Assembly: GCF_036010505.1 (NCBI RefSeq)
Contig: NZ_CP108569.1
Location: forward strand, 558,001 to 622,000
Source of the DNA: Streptomyces sp. NBC_01197
Lineage (GTDB): Bacteria; Actinomycetota; Actinomycetes; Streptomycetales; Streptomycetaceae
Reading direction: 5' to 3'
DNA length: 64,000 bases
Below the pieces are notes generated by a model. That model did no database searches, had not been told where the DNA came from, and worked only from the letters and a program-made list of their open reading frames with translations. How positions within the stretch are numbered: position 1 is the stretch's first letter; each line of letters opens with the position of its first letter. Both the position numbers and the translations under genes were made by a program. This document shows positions 36,879 through 45,129 of this stretch, piece after piece.

Positions 36879-37771
36879 TCAGTGGGACGCCAGTGCCACG
36901 AGAGCCGTGAGCGCCTGGCCGAGCGGCAGATCCACGCGATGGTCCGCCCATCGGTCGCCGCGGGTCGGCCCCCTGTTGATGATCAGCACCGGCTACCGCT
37001 CTCCGCCGCCCGGCGCACGAAGCGCAGCCCCGACATCACCGTCAGGGAGGATCCGAGCACCAGCAGGGCGGCAGCCTCGTCGACGAGGCGCCGGCACGCT
37101 TCGACCCGCTCCGGCGGAACGTTCTCGCCGAAGAAGACGACGTCCGGCTTGAGTACGCCGGTGCCACAGGCCGTACACGCCACCACCCGGAACTCGCGGA
37201 CCGCTTCTTCGGGGAGGTCCACGTCGCCGTCCGGATTGACCCGTACTGCCCGGTGGCGCTCGGCGGCTGCCTCGAACCGCGGGTTGGCCTCCCGCAGTTG
37301 CCGGTCGAGCTCCGAGCGGGTGCCGACGCGCCGGCAGCCGAGGCAGACCACCCGGCTCAGGCTCCCGTGCAGCTCGATGACGTCCCGCAACCCGGCGGAC
37401 TGCTGCAGCCCGTCGACGTTCTGGGTGATCACCCCGGTCACGAGTCCGGCTCCGGCCAGGGCGGTCACGGCTCCGTGCCCGGCGTTCGGGCGGGCCCGGG
37501 TCATGGCCCGCCACCCCAACTGGCTGCGGGCCCAGTAACGCTGCCGCGCCTGCTCGTCGCCGGTGAACTCCTGGAACGTCATGGGGGTGTGCCGCTGCAG
37601 TGAGCCGTGCTCCCCGCGGTAGTCGGGGATGCCCGACTCGGTGGACAGTCCCGCTCCGCTCAGCACGGCGACCCCGCCCTCACGCACGGCCTCGGCCACG
37701 GCGCTCAGATCGGTCGAGGCCGGTGGCAGTCCGACAGTCGGCTCCCAGGTCAGCGTCGGTCGCATCCGCAT
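36879..37771 (-). pseudogene. Sirtuin (Sir2/CobB-type NAD-dependent deacylase), C-terminal frameshift
   Basis: The open frame (36983-37771) encodes 262 residues of a sirtuin: GAGLSTESGIPDYRG, the NAD/catalytic ITQNVDGLQQSAG and HGS, and a zinc module (CLGCRRVG and CTACGTG), then KPDVVFFGENVP. It ends abnormally in AESGSRC. One base must be added near 36993 to restore the family C terminus PVLIINRGPTRGDRWADHR, LPLGQALTALVALASH, ending at 36879. The lost part contains the last Rossmann strand and the INRG Asn that contacts NAD. Either a real null mutation or a base-call error. Confidence 0.75.
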
Positions 37772-37840
37772 GCCTGCCAGCTTACGTACCGAGCGCGAGA
37801 AGGAGGGCGGGAGGCGAAACTGCCTCCGTTCTTCCTCAGT

Positions 37841-37900
37841 TCTGCCTCACTGTGCCTGCGGCAGCACGGCTCTGCCTCACTGTACTTGCGGCAGCGCGGC
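37841..37900. repeat. 30-bp tandem duplication at the nanE 3' end
   Basis: Two 30-bp units (37841-37870 and 37871-37900) differ at three positions. Each begins TCTGCCTCACTGT and spans the last codons and stop of nanE, so a second copy of the gene's end, with its own stop, lies just downstream. Confidence 0.8.
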
Positions 37901-38623
37901 CGCGAAGCGGCTCGCGATGGCGGCGGGTGCGGTGATCGCTCCGCCGACGACGACGGCCCAGGCACCCGACTCCATCGCCGTACGGGCTTCCTCCGGTGTG
38001 TGCAGCCGGCCCTCAGCAAGGACCGGCACGTCGACGCGGTCCGCCAGTTCGGCGATCAGCGCCAGGTCGGGGCCGGTCTGCTGCCGGCTGTACGAGGTGT
38101 AGCCGGAGAGGGTCGTGGAGATCAGATCCACCCCGAGCGAGGCGGCTGCCACGCCCTCATCCGCCGTGGACACGTCGGCCATCACCAGGCGGCCGAGCTG
38201 GTGCACTGCCTCGACTGTTTCGCGAAGGGGCCGCCCGTCCGGCCGGGGACGGCCGGTGGCGTCGATCGCTACGATCTCGGCTCCGGCCTCGGCGACGGCT
38301 CGCGCGTGCGCCGCGGTCGGAGTGATGTACACGCCCTGCGCGCCGTCCTTCCACAGGCCGATGAGGGGCAGTGTGACGACGGCGCGTACGGCGCGGATGT
38401 CCTCCACGCCCTGTACGCGGATCGCGGCGACGGGCGCACCGGCGGCGACGGACGCGGCGGCCGCCGCCATGTGCTCGGGGGCACGCAGCGGGTCTCCGGG
38501 GGGTGCCTGGCAGGAGACGATCAGTCGTCCGCGCAGCGCGTCGAGCAGTTCGCGGACGCGCTCGGCGGACATCGCGGTCCGGCTGGGCCTGGTCCCGCCG
38601 TCGGCGGGGACGGACTCGGTCAT
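37877..38623 (-). CDS. nanE: N-acetylmannosamine-6-phosphate 2-epimerase
   Basis: A 248-residue TIM-barrel enzyme interconverting ManNAc-6-P and GlcNAc-6-P. Family signatures: RLIVSCQAPPGDPLR near the start, AAIRVQGVEDI, PLIGLWKDGAQGVYITPT, the Asp in VAIDATGRPRP, VMADVSTADEG and DLISTTLSGYT. The ATG at 38623 follows AAGGA. It is the last gene of a GntR-ROK-nanE set, though a 139-bp G-rich gap separates it from the ROK gene. No NanA lyase or NagA/NagB lies nearby. Confidence 0.92.
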   Translation of the reverse strand: MTESVPADGGTRPSRTAMSAERVRELLDALRGRLIVSCQAPPGDPLRAPEHMAAAAASVAAGAPVAAIRVQGVEDIRAVRAVVTLPLIGLWKDGAQGVYITPTAAHARAVAEAGAEIVAIDATGRPRPDGRPLRETVEAVHQLGRLVMADVSTADEGVAAASLGVDLISTTLSGYTSYSRQQTGPDLALIAELADRVDVPVLAEGRLHTPEEARTAMESGAWAVVVGGAITAPAAIASRFAAALPQVQ

Positions 38624-38655
38624 ACGTCGTTCCTTGGTCCTTTGGTGCGGGCGGT

Positions 38656-38751
38656 GGGGTGGGGTGTGGGGTTGGGGATGGAGGCTAGGGGCTGGGGGGT
38701 TCTTGGTTCTGGCGGTTTTCCCGGGCTCCGCCGTGGAGGGCTCCGCCGTGG
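38656..38751. other. G-rich tract (possible G-quadruplex) and 15-bp repeat between the ROK gene and nanE
   Basis: On the plus strand GGGG-T-GGGG-TGT-GGGG-TT-GGGG (38656-38677) is an ideal four-tract quadruplex motif, with more G runs to 38699. Two copies of GGGCTCCGCCGTGG follow at 38723-38736 and 38738-38751. The genes are read on the minus strand, so the RNA is C-rich and the quadruplex would form in the non-template DNA strand's complement. Confidence 0.7.
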
Positions 38752-38762
38752 GGCCCGGTCCG

Positions 38763-39758
38763 TCAGGATGTGGCCGGGAGCGGCTGGCCGGCGGCGTCGC
38801 GGTCCTCCAGGAGGAGCGCCGCCGCGCCGACCACGGCTGCGCGCGGGCCCAGCTTCGCCGGGACGGGGCGCAGGCCGGAGGGGCCGGGCAGGAGTTCCGC
38901 CACGAACGCCTCGGTGAGCGGGCGCCAGTACACGGCCCCGATCGAGGCCACGCCGCCGCCGATCACGACCCGTTCGGGATCCACGGTGTTCACCAGGCCG
39001 GCCAGCGCACGGCCCAGCGCCCCGGCCCCCTCGGCGAGGACCGCGCGGGCGGTGTCGCCGGCGCGACCGGAGTCCTCATCGGCCAGGTCGGCGACCTGCC
39101 GGAGGCCCCGGCCGTCGTCGTGTCCGGTCAGCGCACGGAAGCGCCCGGCCATGGCCGGGCCGGAGGCCACGGCTTCGAGGTGTCCGGTACGGCCGCAATT
39201 GCAGCTCAGCCCGGCAGCCTCGGGCACCGCGATATGGCCGAACTCACCGGCCGTCGAGTGTGCGCCGCGCAGCAGTCGGCCACCGGTGACCAGTCCCCCG
39301 CCGATGCCGGTGCCCACACTGACGTACAGCGCGGACCGGCAGCCCGCGCCGGCGCCGTAGGTCTGCTCGGCCAGGGCGAAGACATTGGCGTCGTTGTCGG
39401 CGGCCACGGACAGTCCGAGCCGGGCGGTCAGTTCCTCGCTCAGGCGGGTGCCCGCCCATCCCGGAAGCAGTGCGTTGGCGGAGAGGACGACCCCGCTGTC
39501 CCGGTCGATGACGCCCCCGGTGCCGATGCCGAGACCTTCGGCGAGGTGATGGCCGGGGAGTTCCCGTACAGCTGCCGCGATGGCGTCGAGCACCGCGGCC
39601 GGCCCCTGGGCCGCGGGTGTGGGCCGTACGACGGAGGTCAGCAGAGTGCCGTCGGCCGAGACGAGACCGGCGGCGGTCTTCGTGCCGCCGACGTCGACAC
39701 CGAGGAGGGTCGGGGCTACGGATGTGGCCGCGGGCGGCCGGTGCGGAGTGGTCATCAC
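38763..39758 (-). CDS. ROK-family sugar kinase (probable ManNAc kinase)
   Basis: A 331-residue ROK kinase. The phosphate motif is LLGVDVGGTKTAAGLV, the catalytic Asp is in VAADNDANVFALAEQ, and the sugar/zinc segment is GEFGHIAVPEAAGLSCNCGRTGHLEAVAS. In the zinc motif CxCGxxGCxE the third Cys is His here, which may still bind zinc. Being coupled to a GntR gene (GTGATG overlap) and upstream of nanE suggests ManNAc or a related amino sugar as substrate; glucose kinase activity cannot be excluded. Confidence 0.88.
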   Translation of the reverse strand: MMTTPHRPPAATSVAPTLLGVDVGGTKTAAGLVSADGTLLTSVVRPTPAAQGPAAVLDAIAAAVRELPGHHLAEGLGIGTGGVIDRDSGVVLSANALLPGWAGTRLSEELTARLGLSVAADNDANVFALAEQTYGAGAGCRSALYVSVGTGIGGGLVTGGRLLRGAHSTAGEFGHIAVPEAAGLSCNCGRTGHLEAVASGPAMAGRFRALTGHDDGRGLRQVADLADEDSGRAGDTARAVLAEGAGALGRALAGLVNTVDPERVVIGGGVASIGAVYWRPLTEAFVAELLPGPSGLRPVPAKLGPRAAVVGAAALLLEDRDAAGQPLPATS

Positions 39759-40462
39759 TGTGTCCTGCGTACGGTGAAGCGGATGTCGTAGAGATCCGCG
39801 CGGTAGGTCGTCGTGGTCGCCTCGACGGGGGTCTCACGGTGGTCCATGCCGACTCGCTGGACCCGTAGGCCGGCGCTGCCGAGCTCCACGCCCAGGAGCG
39901 CCGATTCGGTGTCGTCGAGGTCGGCGGCGCGCACGATCTGCTGGGCCGAGCGGATGTCGAGCTGATAGCGCTCGCTCAGCAGGGTGTAGAGCGAGCCGGT
40001 CAGGTCCGCTTCGAGGAGCCCGGGCACCCGGTGTGCCGGGAGGTGGACGGTCTCCAGGCACATGGGCGAGCCGTCCGCGAGGCGGAGCCGGGAGACCCGG
40101 ACCACCTCCATGTCGGGTGTGGTGTCGAGCCGCTCGGCGATGTGCCGTCCGGCCCGTACCGTCTCGGCGGCCAGCAGCCGGGTGCCGGGTTCGAGGCCGC
40201 GCTCGCGCATGTCCTCGGAGAAGGAGGTGAGGGTGAGCGACTTGGAGACCACCGCGGGTGACACGAAGGTGCCGGCGCCCTGCACGCGGTAGACGTTCCC
40301 GGCGGCCTCCAGGGCGTCCATGGCCTGACGGACGGTGTTGCGTGAGACGCCGTGCCGGGCGGAGATCTCCCGCTCGGTCGGGAGCGGGGTGTGCGGCGGG
40401 GCCCCGGTGAATTCGGTCAGCAAGGCCAGCCGGAGCTCTTCGTGTTTGGCCTGTCTGGCCAC
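39755..40462 (-). CDS. GntR/HutC-family regulator of the amino-sugar operon
   Basis: A 235-residue repressor. The winged helix is PLPTEREISARHGVSRNTVRQAMD, and the UTRA ligand domain starts near SKSLTLTSFSEDMRERG. I chose GTG 40462 because GGGAG lies 8 nt before it; ATG 40489 is nine codons upstream. The stop overlaps the kinase start. UTRA-type GntR proteins in Streptomyces (DasR-like) sense phosphorylated amino sugars, so GlcNAc-6-P or ManNAc-6-P is a reasonable inducer. It is divergent from an MFS sugar porter. Confidence 0.88.
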   Translation of the reverse strand: MARQAKHEELRLALLTEFTGAPPHTPLPTEREISARHGVSRNTVRQAMDALEAAGNVYRVQGAGTFVSPAVVSKSLTLTSFSEDMRERGLEPGTRLLAAETVRAGRHIAERLDTTPDMEVVRVSRLRLADGSPMCLETVHLPAHRVPGLLEADLTGSLYTLLSERYQLDIRSAQQIVRAADLDDTESALLGVELGSAGLRVQRVGMDHRETPVEATTTTYRADLYDIRFTVRRTQ

Positions 40463-40558
40463 GCGCACCACTCCCACATCCGAGGGCACCCAGGATAGGT
40501 ACCAACCAATAAGGCAATTATTACGTCAGATCTTGCATATAGCCAAGCCGAGTGCAAC

Positions 40559-40579
40559 ATTGGTCCCATCCAATTTGGA
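40559..40579. promoter_or_regulatory. Operator-like inverted repeats between the GntR and MFS genes
   Basis: ATTGG-TCCCAT-CCAAT (40559-40574) overlaps TCCAA-T-TTGGA (40569-40579). Both are perfect inverted repeats in the divergent promoter region and are candidates for the GntR binding site. The region is clearly more AT-rich than its surroundings. Confidence 0.45.
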
Positions 40580-40690
40580 CAGTCGCGGTAATGCTGCGTC
40601 CCTCCGAGACCGGCGATGTCTGAGAACGTCCCGGTCGCTCGGCGCCCCACCCGGCCGTCCGTGTCTCCATGTCTCGAAAGGACAAGCGCC

Positions 40691-42088
40691 ATGGCGTCAC
40701 CCGACACCACTGTGACGCAAGGGATCAACGGCAGTCTGCGGCCGGTGATCGGCGTCGCTCTGGTCGCCGCTCTCGGCGGACTGCTGTTCGGCTACGACAC
40801 CGGGGTCATCTCGGGAGCGCTCCTCAGGATCGAGTCGGACTTCCACCTCTCCTCGTTCAGCTCCGGTGTCGTGGTCAGCTCGATCCTGGTGGGCGCCATG
40901 ATCGGTGCGGCGGCAGCGGGCAATCTCTCCGACCGCTACGGCCGCCGCCCCGTCCTGGTGGCAGCCGCGGCCATCTTCACGCTCGGGGCCGCGATGGCGG
41001 CCTTCGCCCCCTCGGCGACGATGCTCACAGCGGCGCGTGTCGTGCTCGGGCTCGGCATCGGCGTGGCCTCGAACCTGGTGCCGGTCTTCATCGCGGAGGC
41101 CGCCCCGCCCCTCTACCGGGGACGGCTGGTGGGCCTCAACCAGTTGATGATCACGCTGGGCATCGTCCTGGCGTATGCCGCCAACTACTCGCTGGAGAAC
41201 GTCGCCGACAGCTGGCGCTGGATGTTCGGCCTCGCCGCCGTGCCTGCCGTGCTCTTCGGTGTGGGGATGCTGTCGGTGCCCGAGTCCCCGCGCTGGCTGG
41301 CCCTGCGCGGCCGGACCGACCGCGCCCGGGCCGTCCTCACCCGGTTGCGGGGGCCCGGCGATCCGGCCGGGGTGGAAGCCGAACTGGCCGAGGCGATGGC
41401 CGGGGCGGGCGAGACTAAGGCCCGCGTACCCCGTAAGGGCCGGTGGCGGGCGCTGACCGACCGCTCCGTGCGACCGGTGATCATCGCCGGTGTGGGCCTC
41501 CAGATCCTCGGCCAGGCTTCCGGCGTCAACACCGTCATCTACTACGCCCCGAAGATCTTCGAGAGCAGCGGACTCGGCTCCTCCTCGTCCATCCTCGCGA
41601 CCGTGGGTGTCGGCGTGGTCAACCTCCTGATGACGCCGGTCGGCATGTTCGCCGTGGACCGCTTCGGCCGCAAGAAACTGCTGGCCGCCGGCGCCGCCGT
41701 CATGACCCTCTCGCTGGCCGGCCTGGCCATCACCCTCGCGGCCGGCGGTCAGGGCTCATCGGTCGCCTGGCTCGCGGTGCTGTTCGTGGTCCTCTTCGTG
41801 GCCGCCGTCGCCACGACGCTCAACGTGGTGGTCTTCATCATCCCCTCCGAGCTCTATCCACTGCGCATCCGCGGGACGGCGATGAGCGCCACGATGTTCT
41901 CGAACTGGGCGATGAACTTCCTGGTCTCCCTCACCTTCCTCACCCTGCTCAGCACCTTCGGCGGGGCGGGTACCTTCACCCTGTACGCGGTGGTGTGCGC
42001 GCTGCTGACCCTGTTCGCCCTCCGCTGCATCCCCGAAACCAAGGGCAAGAGCCTGGAGCAGATCGAACAGGAACTGCTGCCCAGGTGA
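40691..42088 (+). CDS. MFS sugar porter (SP family)
   Basis: A 465-residue, 12-segment sugar:proton symporter. The ATG at 40691 follows AAAGGA. SP-family signatures: GGLLFGYDTGVISGALL, DRYGRRPVLVAAA, VPESPRWLALRGR at the middle loop, QASGVNTVIYYAP (QxxGxN-YYxP sugar site), DRFGRKKLLAAG and PETKGKSLEQIE at the end. Relatives carry hexoses, pentoses or inositol. The divergent GntR-ROK-nanE operon suggests it imports the amino sugar those enzymes use. Confidence 0.93.
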   Translation: MASPDTTVTQGINGSLRPVIGVALVAALGGLLFGYDTGVISGALLRIESDFHLSSFSSGVVVSSILVGAMIGAAAAGNLSDRYGRRPVLVAAAAIFTLGAAMAAFAPSATMLTAARVVLGLGIGVASNLVPVFIAEAAPPLYRGRLVGLNQLMITLGIVLAYAANYSLENVADSWRWMFGLAAVPAVLFGVGMLSVPESPRWLALRGRTDRARAVLTRLRGPGDPAGVEAELAEAMAGAGETKARVPRKGRWRALTDRSVRPVIIAGVGLQILGQASGVNTVIYYAPKIFESSGLGSSSSILATVGVGVVNLLMTPVGMFAVDRFGRKKLLAAGAAVMTLSLAGLAITLAAGGQGSSVAWLAVLFVVLFVAAVATTLNVVVFIIPSELYPLRIRGTAMSATMFSNWAMNFLVSLTFLTLLSTFGGAGTFTLYAVVCALLTLFALRCIPETKGKSLEQIEQELLPR

Positions 42089-42117
42089 CCGCGGTTGTGG
42101 CCGTCCCGGACCAGGTT

Positions 42118-42170
42118 CGCCCCGTCACCGCTCACGCCCGGCCCGTCCGGGCGGGCCCGGTGACGGGGCG
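42118..42170. terminator. Bidirectional terminator between the MFS and LLM genes
   Basis: CGCCCCGTCACCG (42118-42130) and CGGTGACGGGGCG (42158-42170) form a perfect 13-bp stem, with an inner GCCCG/CGGGC hairpin in the 27-nt loop. It lies between convergent stops. Confidence 0.85.
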
Positions 42171-42222
42171 TTCGACCTCTCAACCTGGAGAGCGCGACGA
42201 CCATCAGTCTCCAACGGGCGTC

Positions 42223-43200
42223 TCAGGCACCGGCTTTGGGCTTCAGGGCGCGCAACTGCTGGTCCAGCTCGCTTCGGTAGAATTCCATGAACCCGTCCGG
42301 GTCCGGCCCGGCGTTCTGGGTCACCAGCCGGTCGAAGCCCGCGTCCACGAAGGGCTGTGCCGTCTGCAGAAACCGCACGGGGTCGGTTCCGCAGGCGAAC
42401 GTCGACAGGATGTCCTCTTCGCGCACGGTGCTGGTGGCGGCCTCGAAGTTCGCCGGGTTGGGCAGTTCGGCCATCACCTTCCACCCGGTCACCGCCCACC
42501 GCGAGGTCTCCAGGGCGGCCTTGGCGCCGGTGTGCGCATGGCGGGCCCAGGCCATGGGGACCTCGGCGTACCGCGGGCCGCCCCCACCCGCACGACGGTA
42601 AGCCTCCACCGTCTCCCTCGCCGGCTCGGTGGCGAAGAGGCCGTCCCCGAGTTCGGCGGCGATCCGGGCGGCGGCGGGGCCCGCGGCGGCCACCGCGATA
42701 TCCGGGAGCTCCGGCGGGAGGTCGAAGACCCGGGCGTCGTCCAGTTTCAGGTACCGGCCGTCGTACGACCGGTAACCACCGCTCCACAGCAGGCGGATGA
42801 TCTCCAGCGCCTCCCGCAGCCGTGCGTGCCGCTCGGGCACGGAGTTGGGGAAGCCCTCTCCCGTGACGTGCTCGTTGAGCCGCTCCCCCGAGCCCACACC
42901 GAGCGTGAAACGGCCGTCGGACACCAGGGCGAGGGTCGCTGCGGCCTGGGCGATGATCGCGGGGTGGTAGCGGACCGTCGGGCAGGTCACTCCTGTTGCC
43001 AGACCGATGCGTTCGGTCTTGGCGGCGATCGCCCCGAGCACCGTCCAGGCGAACGGTGAGTGGCCCTGCACATCCAGCCAGGGATGGTAGTGGTCGCTCA
43101 TCTCCACGAAGTCGAAACCTGCCTGCTCAGCGAGCACGGCCTGCCGTACCAGTTCTTTGGGGCCGAAGGCCTCGGCAGCGAGTTTGTAGCCGATCTGCAC
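42223..43200 (-). CDS. LLM-class F420-dependent oxidoreductase (TIGR03557-type)
   Basis: A 325-residue luciferase-like TIM barrel. The GTG at 43200 has AAGGAG 5 nt upstream. It opens VQIGYKLAAEAFGPKELVRQ and continues with FDFVEMSDHYHPWLDVQGHS, LATGVTCPTVRYHPAIIAQA and FTLGVGSGERLNEHV, the pattern of the F420-dependent glucose-6-phosphate-dehydrogenase-like subfamily. The substrate is unknown. It lies downstream of the Rieske gene on the same strand, with a possible hairpin between them. Confidence 0.88.
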   Translation of the reverse strand: MQIGYKLAAEAFGPKELVRQAVLAEQAGFDFVEMSDHYHPWLDVQGHSPFAWTVLGAIAAKTERIGLATGVTCPTVRYHPAIIAQAAATLALVSDGRFTLGVGSGERLNEHVTGEGFPNSVPERHARLREALEIIRLLWSGGYRSYDGRYLKLDDARVFDLPPELPDIAVAAAGPAAARIAAELGDGLFATEPARETVEAYRRAGGGGPRYAEVPMAWARHAHTGAKAALETSRWAVTGWKVMAELPNPANFEAATSTVREEDILSTFACGTDPVRFLQTAQPFVDAGFDRLVTQNAGPDPDGFMEFYRSELDQQLRALKPKAGA

Positions 43201-43250
43201 TTTCACTCCTTGTCCGGGTTGGTCTTCTCCGCCGTCCTCCTCGGCCGGGT

Positions 43251-43274
43251 GCACGACGATCGCTGTCGTGGTGC
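43251..43274 (-). terminator. Possible hairpin between the Rieske and LLM genes
   Basis: GCACGAC (43251-43257) pairs with GTCGTGGTGC (43265-43274) with one bulge. It lies past the Rieske stop and just upstream of the LLM start; it may be an attenuating rather than a full terminator. Confidence 0.35.
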
Positions 43275-43325
43275 TCCCGGCAGCGGTGGGGGCGGCCGAT
43301 CGGCGTGCCGTTGGAGCGTGACCGC

Positions 43326-44156
43326 TCAGCCTGCGCCGGGGAGCCGCACCCGCACGGTCCCGTCGGCGTCCACGCGCGTCTGGAAAGAAGGCTGCGGCGC
43401 GGTGGCAGGGCCCCGTACATTCCAGCCGTCCGAAAGCCGGAAGGTGCTTCCGTGCCAAGGGCACTCCACACATCCGTCGGCGAGTTTCCCCTCGGAGAGA
43501 GGGCCGGAGAAATGGCTGCACCGGTCCGCCAGAACATGGATTTCGGTGTCGCTCTCGCGCACCACCAGAAGTGGTACCTCACCCAGTTCCCGGCGCACGG
43601 CTTCACCGATCGGGTACTCATCCACCGTGCCCAGGCTCTGCCAGGTGGGTTCCAGCAGATGGGGCACCGGTTCGGTCTTGTTGGCTCCGGCTGCCTGCCG
43701 GTACGCGAGGTGCCCGCCCAGCATCCCTCCGATGCTCGCGGCGCTGAGCCCGGTGAACCCCAGGGCGGTGCCCCAGCATTGGCGGCCGCGCCCCCGCGCC
43801 ACCCAGGAAGCGGCGTACAGGCCTACCGCGGCGGCGTTCGACGCCGCATGCACCAGGCCGACGCGCATCTGCTGCTCGTGCTGCTCGGCCCAGTCGACCC
43901 AGCCCGCCAACGCGGCGGGCACCGCCGACACAACGCCGACCCCCACCAGGAGGCGTGCGCTGCGTTCTCTGCCGGGCACGAGATCCAGTACCGCTGCGGA
44001 CAGCCATGCGCCCATCGGAATCTGTACCAGAAGAGGGTGCAGTGGATGACCGAGCTGGCGGCCGTGCAACACGTCGCGCGCCGGTCCCAGAGGCAGGGCG
44101 CGCACCACACGCTGCACGGGGCTGATCAGCACGTCCAGCCACTCCGTGTCACCCAT
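43326..44156 (-). CDS. DUF2231 membrane protein fused to a Rieske [2Fe-2S] domain
   Basis: A 276-residue fusion. The N-terminal half is a DUF2231 four-helix membrane domain (LHGRQLGHPLHPLLVQIPMG, SAAVLDLVPG, LLVGVGVVSAVPAALAG). The C-terminal half is a Rieske domain with both cluster motifs, DRCSHFSGPLSEG and VECPWHGSTF. It likely shuttles electrons at the membrane; the partner is unknown. The ATG at 44156 has no clear ribosome site, and family memory suggests a few more N-terminal residues, so the start is uncertain. It is divergent from the methyltransferase/CDGSH operon. Confidence 0.85.
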   Translation of the reverse strand: MGDTEWLDVLISPVQRVVRALPLGPARDVLHGRQLGHPLHPLLVQIPMGAWLSAAVLDLVPGRERSARLLVGVGVVSAVPAALAGWVDWAEQHEQQMRVGLVHAASNAAAVGLYAASWVARGRGRQCWGTALGFTGLSAASIGGMLGGHLAYRQAAGANKTEPVPHLLEPTWQSLGTVDEYPIGEAVRRELGEVPLLVVRESDTEIHVLADRCSHFSGPLSEGKLADGCVECPWHGSTFRLSDGWNVRGPATAPQPSFQTRVDADGTVRVRLPGAG

Positions 44157-44254
44157 GGCATCAAGTGACTTCAGTAGCGAAGCCTCGGCCGGGCCGCGCT
44201 CGGCCCCTCTCCGGCTCTCGCTCCGGGCGCCTGACGCGAACTTCCTGGACACTG

Positions 44255-44291
44255 CTGAAGACAACCGCATAGTGATGCGGGTTGCCTTCAG
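44255..44291. promoter_or_regulatory. Long inverted repeat in the divergent Rieske/methyltransferase intergenic region
   Basis: CTGAAGACAACCGCAT and ATGCGGGTTGCCTTCAG are inverted copies with one mismatch and one extra base, around AGTG. A 37-nt hairpin of this quality between divergent genes may be an operator or a roadblock. The remaining 295-bp intergenic region shows no gene. Confidence 0.6.
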
Positions 44292-44451
44292 CGTCCCCTC
44301 CCAAACGGACCGGCGACTCGTGCCACTCCACTGGCCTCCGGCTGAACAGCCTCGACTGGCGGCGTACAACGCTTGCACCGACGCTGGAGACAAGAGGCTC
44401 CCGACGAGTGGGGCGGTAGTCACAACCCGACCGGAATCGCGGAGGTGCTCC

Positions 44452-45129
44452 ATGACGACCGCCGCCGGGCTCTCCGGCCTCGGGTCCGTCTGGACGTTTC
44501 CCGGGGTGTACGCGCCCCAGATGGACACCCTTCTCCTCGCGCGGGCACTTCGGGCCGAGCGGATCACGGCCGGGATGGAGGTCCTCGATGTCTGTACGGG
44601 AGGCGGCGCTCTCGCCCTGCTGGCCGCTCGCATGGGCGCCAGGGTCTCGGCGGTCGACATCTCCAGACGGGCCGTGGTGACCGCTCGCGTCAACGCCCTG
44701 CGGGGCGGACACCGCATCCGGGTCCGGCGCGGCGATCTGTCGGTCGCGTGGAACCAGACCTTCGACGTCGTGGTGAGCAATCCGCCGTATGTGCCGTCCG
44801 AGCAGGCCCTGCCTCCGGTGCGGGGCCGCGCCCGCGCGTGGGACGCGGGACGCGACGGCAGGCACGTACTCGACCGCGTCTGCGCTCACGCCCCGTCGCT
44901 CCTCGGCCCGCGGGGGGTGCTGCTGATGGTGCACTCCGGCCTGTGCGGTACCGGGACGACGCTGCGGCAGCTGACAGGGGCCGGCCTGCGGTGCTCGGTC
45001 CTCGACCGGGTGCAGGTGCCCTTCGGGCCGGTACTCACCCCACGGCTGCCCTGGCTCCGCGCGCAGGGCCTGATCGGGCCGGCCGACGACACCGAGGAAC
45101 TGGTGGTGATCCGTGCCGAGCGATGCTGA
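44452..45129 (+). CDS. HemK-like SAM-dependent methyltransferase
   Basis: A 225-residue methyltransferase. The ATG at 44452 has GGAGG 7 nt upstream. It carries motif I EVLDVCTGGGALALLAARMG and the HemK/PrmC/N6-adenine-type NPPY motif in FDVVVSNPPYVPSEQ, which binds a planar amide or amino group. HemK-like proteins modify Gln in release factors, but stand-alone short forms like this have other, mostly unknown substrates. It overlaps the CDGSH gene by 17 bp and starts a three-gene operon. Confidence 0.88.
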   Translation: MTTAAGLSGLGSVWTFPGVYAPQMDTLLLARALRAERITAGMEVLDVCTGGGALALLAARMGARVSAVDISRRAVVTARVNALRGGHRIRVRRGDLSVAWNQTFDVVVSNPPYVPSEQALPPVRGRARAWDAGRDGRHVLDRVCAHAPSLLGPRGVLLMVHSGLCGTGTTLRQLTGAGLRCSVLDRVQVPFGPVLTPRLPWLRAQGLIGPADDTEELVVIRAERC

